From Panopea generosa (Eukaryota > Mollusca > Bivalvia > Adapedonta > Hiatellidae), in contig CM055899.1 in assembly GCA_029582155.1 (NCBI GenBank), positions 73,836,886-73,900,885 of the forward strand: 64,000 nt of DNA, in the 5' to 3' direction. The notes beneath the pieces are model-generated. The model saw only the letters and a program-made list of their open reading frames with translations. It searched no databases and was not told the origin of the DNA. The translations under genes were made by a program, and so were the position numbers. This document shows positions 22,797-31,430 of this stretch, piece by piece (positions within the stretch are counted from its first letter, which is position 1; every line of letters starts with the position of its first letter).

Positions 22797-24543
22797 GTGA
22801 AAAATTTACGTTTCTGTACATATGATAAGCATACACGGTATTATGAATTTAAAGACGAATTAGTTGCCACTAAGCATTAATGCAATACTGTATATAACTA
22901 CAGTAGTGTGCACACAAAATACTGAAAAATAGTGTTTATCTATACACATGTTACTATATATAGTAACAAAAATGAGCATGTTTTAAGCCGGCTATTGCCT
23001 TCATGCGCTGATTATCACTTATCGGCCCGGGCCGAAAACTCATAATCATAATCGGCCCGGTGAACACGTGCGCGTGAAACCAATCATTGTCAGTTTGTTT
23101 TCAACATGTCGGTTTATTCTTTCACGGATAAAAAGTAATTGTTTTTCTTTAAAAAAAATCGCTGAGAAGGTATTAAGTGTTTGTGTTCATTATTTTATTA
23201 TTTCCATTCTGTTTCTAATGTAAACAAATCAAGGGAAGCAACTGCATAGTGACCTACATTTGAAACTGAAAAACAAATATATATCTTAAACTACGACGTC
23301 AACGTCACAATGACGTAAAAGCTCAGTTGGTTATATTAAATTTTAACAATCTGAACGTCGTGTGTTTAAGACGTGTCATATCGGTTTCTTTTTGTTTTAA
23401 ATTTAAATTATTTTTATTATTATTTTTCTTTCATTATATACACGGTTGAAATAAAAATAAAGTATGTGTGCATATAATTTAGAAGCACGTATAATAAAGA
23501 GGTTAATTAATGGACATATGAGCATTACCTTGTAGTGGTAACAGTCGCGTCGAAAGTAATTACTCTCTTTGAGCGGCGCCATACCGACGTTGACGTTTGC
23601 TTTAAAGCTTTTTTTTTGACATAGGAAAGGGTGAAAGAATTGAATTGTGTAACAATTCCACTTTGCATTTTGTCTAAATAGCTAACAATCATTGTACAGT
23701 ATATTGTATGAAATCACATAACAAAATAAAAAAATCGCTTGGTTTGTTTTTTTTGTAATTTTAATTTGAACCTTTTTTCAGAATTGAGCGTCATATTTCG
23801 AAAATCATTAAAAAGGTAAGATAGAAATCGGCTGTTATGACTACATCGAAGGTCATGAGAAACCACAACAATGTTTGTCATTAATAAACAAGTTATTTCG
23901 TATTTTTAAACAAACCACCTTTCGATACTGGTTTAATGTGCTTTGATAAGTACTGACACATGTATGTATATTTCTGTAATATATTATGATTCATAAATAA
24001 TATTTCAGTTTATATTACACAATGTAAATGTTAGAATGCATTACACTAATTGTGGACTAAATAAAACGATTGTTGAATATGGTGTTGGTTGTAAAATATA
24101 TAATGTTGTTTAAAATTTATGATTGAAACTTAATTGTCATGTTAAAATCACATCCTTGAATGAAATACATACAAAATTTGTCGAAATAGAGTGTTGTTTT
24201 TTCGTATAAAAAAAAACTTTATGTCTATTGTTTCGAATCAGTTTGGTTATAATAAAAATAATGGAAACGCAAACAATATCCATGTATATACATTAAACTT
24301 AGCTTTAATAAATATTGCCTGAAACTATTTTGAATGTGATTTCCGTCATATTTTCTTTAACCTTCCATACGTGCACCGTATATAACTTTTAAAACCATCT
24401 GGTAAATAAGTGAACAAAATTATAACAGTGACAATAAGTGAAGGCATTAACTAAAACACATCGGGGCAAATTCACATTCGCTGATGAACGTGTACGTCAT
24501 CCAAATCATATTAACTGGAAAACATGACTTGCTCAAATAAGAA
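22797..24543. other. No gene recognised
   Basis: Contains two nearby ATCGGCCCGG motifs (23021 and 23051) in a locally GC-richer patch and an AACATGTCGGTTTATTC start-like stretch at about 23102. This might be promoter or first-exon sequence, but no second exon can be identified. Confidence 0.3.
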
Positions 24544-24646
24544 TGCAACAGGACGAGAAAAATATGCAGCCAGTCCGTGACTCGAACCGGGACCCTTCGC
24601 TTACAGAGTGAATGCTCTACCGACTGAGCTAACCGGACCGCTTACA
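24544..24646 (-). repeat. LTR-like repeat A with tRNA-Thr-like sequence
   Basis: Minus strand: GTCCGGTTAGCTCAGTCGG followed by TAGAGC (D arm), anticodon loop TCTGTAA (TGT), then CCCGGTTCGAGTCACGG (T arm). Terminal bases are TG on the plus side (TGCAACAGG) and CTTACA. Confidence 0.75.
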
Positions 24647-24773
24647 TACATTCTCTCCTAGTAGGTTATGTATATATTGTGATATATTCCCTCATTAATT
24701 TGGAATTCGTCAACGAATTTCCATAGAGACAAGAGAATCATGTGAATGTTTCTTAGAATGTATATGTCACAAC

Positions 24774-24790
24774 CCCACGTTGGGCGCCAA
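24774..24790 (-). promoter_or_regulatory. Primer-binding site, tRNA-Lys(CTT) complement
   Basis: The plus strand CCCCACGTTGGGCGCCA equals the 3' end of animal tRNA-Lys(CTT) with its CCA tail; the minus strand is therefore the primer-binding site. It abuts repeat B with one base between. A second site, with one mismatch, sits at 25013-25029 next to repeat C. Confidence 0.8.
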
Positions 24791-24894
24791 TATAACAGGA
24801 CGAGAAAACCATGCAGCCAGTCCGGGACTCAACCCCGGGACACTTTGCTTACATGGCAAATGCTCTACCAAGTAAGCTAACCGGACCGCTTAAA
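24791..24894 (-). repeat. LTR-like repeat B with tRNA-Thr-like sequence
   Basis: Same organisation. Anticodon loop CATGTAA (TGT). Terminal TG/CA dinucleotides are mutated (TATAACAGG and CTTAAA on the plus strand). Confidence 0.75.
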
Positions 24895-25029
24895 TACATT
24901 CTTTACTAGTACATACTGTTATATATTCCATCACGAATTTGGAATTTGTCCCTGGATTTCCATAGAAACGTGAGAATCATGTGAATGTTTCTCGAAATAT
25001 ATATGTCACTATCCCACGTTGGGCGCCAA

Positions 25030-25133
25030 TGTAACAGGGCGAGAAAAATATGCAGCCAGTCCGGGACTCGACCCAGGGACACTTTGCTTACAAGGCAAAT
25101 GCTCTACCGACTGAGCTAACCGGACCGCTTACA
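25030..25133 (-). repeat. LTR-like repeat C with tRNA-Thr-like sequence
   Basis: Best-preserved repeat, 104 bp, TGTAAC...CTTACA on the plus strand. Anticodon loop CTTGTAA (TGT), with a paired stem TTTGC/GCAAA and an intact D arm. A further 42 bp to 25175 match the spacer that follows repeat A, showing that the array was longer or was truncated here. Confidence 0.8.
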
Positions 25134-25249
25134 TACATTTCCCGCTTAGTAGGTTACATATACACTGTGACATGAAAATAAGAAAGTAAAACTCTGAGAA
25201 AAAAGCACTTACTGGTCTTATTTACATGTACACAATTAAATTATGAACA

Positions 25250-25560
25250 ACGTTTTGGATTTTCAGCTGTACAGTCGTTATCTTTTAAAAGTAAACACTC
25301 ATTGGGAAATACCTGAAATACCTGAAACTGTCAGAAAGTAAACAGGCATGCTTTATGAAATCTGGATTTCCCATTTTAACATACACTTAATCAGCATACT
25401 TGACAACATTTGATATTAAGCATATGTCTCAGTGCAGTATTATCGTCCTGAATAGTTTTGATATGTTTACAGAAATAGAGGTAAGGAAACGTGACTTTAA
25501 TCATGTCTACATGTGTGTCCTTTATAGATCGAAAGTTACTTCTAGGGTTTGTTTGCAAAT
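25250..25560 (+). repeat. Dispersed repeat S, copy 1
   Basis: ACATTTGATATTAAGCATAT, the CCTGAATAG block and GAAATAGAGGTAAGGAAACG recur in the same order, diverged, at 29580-29830. No known class assigned. Confidence 0.4.
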
Positions 25561-25860
25561 ACTCTTACACTCCAATAAGCTTTCGACTATATTTCATCTA
25601 AGACAATCTATTTATGTTTGGTCGATGCACTGTTGAAAAAATGTCCAAATTAATCAACACAAACACCTATTTCCATGTTCCGCATAGATACAGCTTAGCG
25701 TCACAACCCAAGAGCATATATAACGTAATCTTAAATTCCAATTTTACATTTGACACCTTGATGAAAAATCGTAGATCTGCCAAGGACCGTACAGTCTTAC
25801 GGTCGGTTTTGGTAGTTTGCCTAAATAATTATTTGAGACGTTCTGTGTAATTTTGGAAAT

Positions 25861-26110
25861 AAATTGATTGATTGACTGAATATTTAGCGTCATTTTTATG
25901 CCATCGAGGACTAACAGATGATCAGTTAACGTAACCACTGTTTCCTGGGATTAACCAGTACTCGAGCACACCCCATCTCCGCGAGTAACTGATAACTTTC
26001 CCACTTGAATCAGTGGTGAGAGACGAATGATAATGAGACACAATGTCGTATATCAATCATCACGGAGACTGTTGCCGTGCGGGGGGATTCGAATTGACGA
26101 CCCCTGGATT
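25861..26110 (-). mobile_element. tRNA-derived SINE, family A, copy 3 (head-truncated)
   Basis: The plus strand starts ATTGATTGATTGACTG, i.e. a (CAAT)n tail on the minus strand, then TTTAGCGTCATTTTTATGCC, GATCAGTTAACGTAACCACT and CCCACTTGAATCAGTGGTGA. It ends at GGATTCGAATTGACGACCCC without the rest of the tRNA head, so it is truncated at its 5' end. Confidence 0.75.
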
Positions 26111-26114
26111 TGGA

Positions 26115-26835
26115 AATAATGATACTTGATTAAAAGAAACTAGTGTAATTCATGACCGCCATTCTGTGACCGTCCAGAACTACGTCTTGTTTCAAACAGA
26201 TGTGTTGGGTAAAGGTGAAACATAATATTAGTAATATGAATATTTTCATGACGTTACATTTCATTGGAATGATAAATATCAAGTATTTCAGAAAATGATC
26301 ACAGGTTTATATTATATTGAATGTTTTATTGCTAATAAACATGTGTCAGTGGTTCAGTATTGCAGAACATTAACACAGACAGCTATCAGCATGTATTACT
26401 CTACATGCTATCATTCCCGACATAAGGCACACGTAGACTGAATGATATTATAAAACACTGAAAGAAAAGCTAGAAATGTATTCAAAACAAATAAATCTAA
26501 GGCTAACACGTTTTATTTAGCTAGTGGAGCCACGTCCCAAAAGGTACGTCCAAAAAGGTTCTTCGTCCTTTCTGCACAAACCCAAGTTTCCGATAGACGG
26601 CTGAAACTTAGTCTAGAGATAATAATGTCAATGTATCATTGGGACAAGCCTGAGACTCTGATAAACTAATATAATATAGCATTATACATCAATTGAATTT
26701 TTATAAGTCAACTGTATTAATTCTGCCCGGATATATAACTACCAGCACAATTACACTTGTGCGGCGAATGGGGCGTAGAAGCAGAAGTGCGTGAATTAAA
26801 AATCAGAGAGCGCCATTGTTATTTGTTTTACCCAT
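26115..26835. other. No recognised feature
   Basis: AT-rich. Nothing supported apart from short open frames. Confidence 0.45.
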
Positions 26836-28676
26836 GCAACCTATTATAAGATGTTGAAAAATATGATATTTATATAATCTATCAGTGTGCAACTGGTGAA
26901 AAGATGTTAAAACTGGGATATGATTTATCAGCGTGCAACTGCATAGCTGTCAATGCTCAAATGAACCTTAGAGTGATTTTTGATTCCTATATCGTCTACA
27001 GTGTGTTCTGGGGTGTTTTCTACACTAGCAGACGACGCAATGATGTTTACATTGACATCGGGTAACGATTATTATGTGTTAGTATATTATATACTAACAC
27101 CGTTTCCGGTGGCTAACATTACGTCAGATGCAACTTATACACGAACCAATGTTTTTACCGATTTATTCATAAAACCATAGCATTTATTTTCGTGAATTTT
27201 GTTTTAATTGAAATGCCTGAGAAATTACATAGTCAGCGTGAGACCGTGATTTCATTGCCAAAATTGTGAGACTCACGGCGAAACCGTGAGACTTGTCAGG
27301 TATGCAACTGATGATAAGATGTTAAAAATGGGATAGTTATAAGATTTATCAGTGTGCAACTAGTGAAAAAATGTTAAAAATGGGTTAGTAATATGATCTA
27401 TCAGTGTGCAACTGATGATAAGATGTTTAAAATGGGATAGATATTTGATCTATCAGTGCGCAACTGGTGATAAGATGTTAAAATTGGATAGTTATATGAT
27501 CTATCAGTTTGCAAACTGGTGATAAGATGTTAAAAATGGGATAGATATTTGTTCTAACAGCGCGCAACTGGTGATAAATGTTAAAATGGGATATATATAT
27601 GACCTATCAGTGCGCAACTGGTGATAAGATGTTAAAAAAAGGATAGCTATAAGATCTATCAGTGCGCAACTGGTGATAAGATGTTAAAAATGGGATAGTT
27701 ATATGATCTATCAGTGCGCAACTGGTGATAAGATGTTAAAATGGGATAGTAATAAGATCTATCAGTGCGCAACTGGTGATAAGATGTTAAAATGGGATAG
27801 TTATATGATCTATCAGTGCGCAAATGGTGATAAGATGTTAAAAATGAGATAGTGAGATAGTTATAAGATCTATCAGTGCGCAACTGGTGATAAGATGTTA
27901 ATAATGAGATAGTTATGAGATCTATCAATGCGCAACTGGTGATAAGATGCTAAAAATGGGATGGTTATATGATCTATCAGTGCGCAACTGGTGATAAGAT
28001 GTTAAAAATGGGATGGTTATATGATCTATCAGTGCGCAACTGGTGATAAGATGTTAAAAATGGGATAGATATATGATCTATTAGTGCGCAACTGGTGATT
28101 AGTTGTTAAAAATGGGATAGTTATATGATCTATCAGTGCGCAACTGGTGATAAGATGTTAAAAATGGGATAGTTACAAGATCTATCGGTGCGCAACTGGT
28201 GATAAGATGTTGAAAATGGGATGGTTACAAGATCTATCAGTGCGCAACTGGTGATAAGATGTTGAAAATGGGATGGTTACAAGATCTATCAGTGTGCAAC
28301 TGGTGATAAGATGTTGAAAATGGGATGGTTACAAGATCTATCAGTGCGCAACTGGTGATAAGATGTTAAAAAATGGGATGGTTACATGTTCTATCAGTGC
28401 GCAACTGGTGTTAAGATGTTAAAAATGGGATGGTTACATTTTTTCTTTCAGTGAGCAACTGGTGATATGCTTTTAAAAATGGGATGGTTACATGATCTAT
28501 CAGTGCGCAACTAGTGAAAAGATGTTAAAAATGGGATGGTTATATGATCTATCAGTGCGCAACTGGTGATAAGATGTTAAAAATAGGATAGTTATATGAT
28601 CTATCAGTGTGCAACTGGTTATAAGATGTTAAAAATGGGATAGTTATAAGATATATCACTGCGCAACTGGTGATAA
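26836..28676. repeat. 52-bp satellite array with one 0.36-kb interruption
   Basis: The unit reads GATCTATCAGTGCGCAACTG, then GTGATAAGATGTTAAAAATG and GGATAGTTATAT, 52 bp in total. About 26 units run continuously from 27301 to 28676. Two decayed units at 26836-26940 precede a 360-bp interruption (26941-27300) that is not of the same unit and contains the pair GTGAGACCGTGA and GTGAGACTCACGG. Sub-variants (GATAGTTATAT versus GATGGTTACAAG) are clustered, indicating local amplification. Frames across it are artefacts. Confidence 0.95.
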
Positions 28677-28861
28677 GAAATTATGGTGAAATTGATCATG
28701 ATATAATGAGTGTCAAATTGGTAGGTAGTTGGCAGTTTGTAGTTGAGGATTTGAATTACCAACTACCGTCAATTGTACAGATCTTTGATCAATTACGCGA
28801 GTTGTCAAAAATTCCTATTCGAAGGCCACGAACTTCCTTAAAACTTGACATGTTTGGATAA
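28677..28861 (+). CDS. Candidate terminal exon, unknown protein
   Basis: Immediately after the satellite, which ends ...GATAAG and so would provide an AG acceptor, an open frame reads GEIDHDIMSVKLVGSWQFVV, then LPSIVQIFDQLRELSKIP and PRTSLKLDMFG, stop. Composition is more protein-like than the surroundings, and an AATAAA polyadenylation-type signal follows at about 28936. If real, the satellite would lie in its last intron. I do not recognise the protein. It could equally be a chance frame. Confidence 0.25.
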
Positions 28862-29579
28862 ATATTGATGCGTGTGTGGACATGTGTATGATCTGAATAT
28901 GCTGTACATAAATGAGATGTACATGTATGTACTGAATAAAACGAATCGCTCTCGTTGGTGCGGATAGATGTATTAAAATGATTCTGGTTATGCAATATGT
29001 TTGTTTTATTTTATGATTGAAACATAATAGCCAACACCGGAGTTCAAATTTAACATTATATCCGTATAATACATTCCAAATACATCAAACCAGAAACGTA
29101 ATATTATAAATAATGATTTTATGTAAACAATAGAGTTACGTTATTAGTGCAATAACAGAACCATATGATAAAATTAATATCGATTTAAAGTAATTTGAAT
29201 GTAACCGCTTTGTGTATACTATTATCATGTTTTGTTTATAGTTACCCGTCTGTGTGTCACATCGTGTACCTTTCATAATCAGATGATAAATAAATACAAC
29301 ATTGTTTGCAAAGATAACAGTTGTAAATAAAACGCATTATTTTTACCGCTTACGGGGGAATGAACAATTGAAGGACAACTTGCACGTGACATTCACAATC
29401 TTAATATTGAAATGTATTTGCTATAATAAAACAAAGTATAAAACCGGCAAGTTTATACGATGAGATAACGATTAAGACAAAACTCCAAACATGTGCATGA
29501 TAACAAGGACAAAGTTGGTGACCACCTGATATAAAACTAAACTAATATCTATAAATAAAGTGATTATTTTCCACTATAT
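28862..29579. other. No recognised feature
   Basis: AT-rich sequence; nothing beyond the AATAAA near 28936 noted with the preceding frame. Confidence 0.45.
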
Positions 29580-29830
29580 TGGTTATGTTTCAAACGTGAA
29601 CAATGTATTCATGTATTCTAAATGAAAGAAAGCAGCCATGTTGTTATTGAATGTGGTTTTCAAACTTCAAAATACCATCCAAATATATAATCAGCCTACT
29701 TCATACAATTTGATATTAAACATATGTTATCGCCCCTGAATAATGGTGACCTGATAATAGAGATAGAAGTCAAGTCACGTGGTTTTACACGTTATCTTTA
29801 TAGTGAATATATCATCTGATTTATAGATAT
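29580..29830 (+). repeat. Dispersed repeat S, copy 2
   Basis: Matches 25250-25560 through AATTTGATATTAAACATATG, CCCTGAATAATGG and AGAGATAGAAGTCAAGTCACG. Diverged and non-coding. Confidence 0.4.
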
Positions 29831-29839
29831 ACACAATTA

Positions 29840-29910
29840 CCCCCCCCCCCCCCCCCCACACACACACCCACACACCCACACACCACACACACACACACAC
29901 TAACACCCTA
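29840..29910. repeat. Poly-C / (AC)n compound microsatellite
   Basis: A run of about 17 C followed by CACACA repeats. A similar C/AC compound occurs at 63072-63124. Confidence 0.95.
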
Positions 29911-30039
29911 TACCAACCCACGAAAGTATGACACAAGAATATTGACCCCTATCCTCCTTGACATATGGCGTAGCTTGCTGTGTAACATTTGGGCCTTTGC
30001 ACGAGTATAATGATATATTTGTTGCATGTAAGTTCTGTA

Positions 30040-30790
30040 TTAAAGGGATTATATCAGGAAATTATTTTTAAAATAGATGAAACGCATCTCATTATCATTA
30101 AGAAATTAAATCCAAATAGTTTGGTATGTCAAATCCACTAAAAACGTGACATAATCGATTTATAAATTTGAAACGAAATCTCCATTCTTAAAACAGACAG
30201 CTCTTAAATACTGCTTGACGTCATTCAGACTCGTTGTAAGATGAAACAATTTTACTACGTGTCCACCTGATCTACATCACACTTGAGGCCCCCCCCCGCC
30301 CCTACTAAACTCTCATATTTGACTAAAATTCACTATGTTTCTGCTGAATCATGTGTGTCCGTTCAGATATTCAGATCTGAAATCCCGGATACTCCACTGT
30401 GTATAACGGATACAATTGAAATTAAAATAAAAATCACATGACTCTTTTAATACGTTATCAAATATGATGCACTTATATGCGGGATATCTATATATAGTCT
30501 AACCTGGGCGCGTAGCCTAAGATAGTTTTAGTTTAAACTAATTTATTTAAGCTCGATTGCGATGAAAACTCAGAGCTTATATGAACCGCTCCCGGGTCCG
30601 CTTCCTGGGTAGAACCAGTACTGAGTGTTTTTTTTATGAGAGGTACCGGGTCGAGCTTAGGATCGAACCCGCAACCTCTGGCGTGAGCGGCCAACACTCT
30701 ATCAATTAGACTACCGCCCGGCTTTGATAGCCCAAGATAGAAAATCCTTTTTCAATATATTATTTTGACATGTTTATCGATTTAAGTTCG
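30040..30790 (+). repeat. Dispersed repeat R, copy 1, interrupted by a SINE
   Basis: Blocks AAATTAAATCCAAATAG, CTCCATTCTTAAAACAGACAG, GTGTATAACGGATACAATTG and GCGTAGCC recur in order at 42735-43290, 50765-51425 and, inverted, at 53160-53560. The distal part resumes after the SINE as TAGCCCAAGATAGAAAATCC and TATTATTTTGACATG. Class unknown; no coding frame. Confidence 0.65.
30526..30727 (-). mobile_element. tRNA-derived SINE, family B, with target duplication
   Basis: On the minus strand the head GCCGGGCGGTAGTCTAATTG (A box) and GGTTGCGGGTTCGATCCTA (B box) form a good tRNA-like 5' part, followed by a GGTTCTACCCAGGAAGCGG body and an A/T-rich 3' end. It is flanked by TAGCCTAAGATAG (30513-30525) and TAGCCCAAGATAG (30728-30740), a 13-bp target duplication with one mismatch, and splits repeat R. 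Confidence 0.8.
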
Positions 30791-30870
30791 GAGAGATATA
30801 ACTCAGTCGGTAAAGCACTTGTCTAATCAGCGAATGGTTTTGAGGGTCAAACTGACTTACTATTGTTCCC
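30788..30870 (+). mobile_element. tRNA-like SINE head
   Basis: GGAGAGATATAACTCAGTCG followed by GTAAAGCAC gives a good A box and D arm. The B box is decayed (GAGGGTCAAACTG). Probably a further tRNA-derived SINE; its body is not matched elsewhere in the window. Confidence 0.5.
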
Positions 30871-31210
30871 GTCCTGTTACATATATAAAGAAAGGTGAGC
30901 ATCAACGCCTGGTTTAATCTAGCTATGTCCCTCTGATCAAATGAAACAGCTAAATCCACCTGATCTACATCACACTTGAGGCCCCTCTGTTCCATCAGGC
31001 CTTATGCCGTCTATAGCATATACATGTATGTCTCCCTGGAAACCGTGTCTGATTCACACTCATTTTAATATGTATGCGTTGTATATTTATTGTATTTTCA
31101 ATTCCTGCATTTATTTTTGTAATTCACTGTGCACCAAACACTGTCCACGACATAGTATCTATCCTTCTTCAGTTCGTCATGACTCCCCTGCTTCTTCAAT
31201 GTGCTTAGAC

Positions 31211-31390
31211 CACAGTGATCGTCTAGTGGAAAAGAGTCCGCCTCACATGCAAAATATTGGGTTCGACCCTCTAAAGGGTCATACCCGAAAATTGAAAAAT
31301 GGTACTAGAAGATTATTCCCTTGACGTTCAGAATTTAGAGGAAAGTTCTAGGTCTCTTAAGCCCGGTGTCAGTGTAATGTTTCAGGAAAA
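31211..31390 (+). mobile_element. SINE with tRNA-Val-like head
   Basis: GTGATCGTCTAGTGGAAAAG (A box), anticodon region CGCCTCACATGC (CAC, valine-like) and TTGGGTTCGACCCTC (B box) are followed by a non-tRNA body ACCCGAAAATTGAAAAATGG. The anticodon stem is poorly paired, so a SINE is more likely than a functional tRNA. The 55-bp satellite begins about 40 bp after it. Confidence 0.6.
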
Positions 31391-31430
31391 GTGTACATGA
31401 ACGAGGTATGTCTCAAAAGTAAAAGGACGA

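Larger units (their letters stand above)
24544..25175 (-). mobile_element. TRIM-like mini-retrotransposon array with tRNA-Thr-like LTRs
   Basis: Three 103-104-bp repeats (24544-24646, 24791-24894, 25030-25133) are separated by 144 and 135 bp. In minus orientation the best copy begins TGTAAGCGG and ends CTGTTACA, a TG...CA terminus. One base further lies TGGCGCCCAACGTGGG, complementary to the 3' end of tRNA-Lys(CTT) including CCA, a textbook primer-binding site. A purine run (AGGAGAGAA, 24651-24659) precedes the next repeat, as a polypurine tract would. About 72 of the 104 bases form a tRNA-Thr(TGT)-like cloverleaf. No coding sequence. The whole block is flanked by AAATAAGAA at 24535-24543 and 25176-25184. 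The 9-bp flanks are longer than usual for LTR integration and could be chance in A-rich DNA. Confidence 0.75.

Noticed and set aside
24566-25133. Three functional tRNA-Thr genes
   Set aside because: Each has mismatches in the T or acceptor stem, all sit in a TG...CA repeat with a primer-binding site beside it, and no T-run terminator follows. A mobile element explains them better.
27659-27928. 89-residue minus frame with repeated SYHQLRTDRSYNY
   Set aside because: Translation of the 52-bp satellite; the frame changes with each indel and no family is matched.
27301-28676. CRISPR-like array
   Set aside because: Units are contiguous 52-bp repeats without unique spacers, and the window is eukaryotic.
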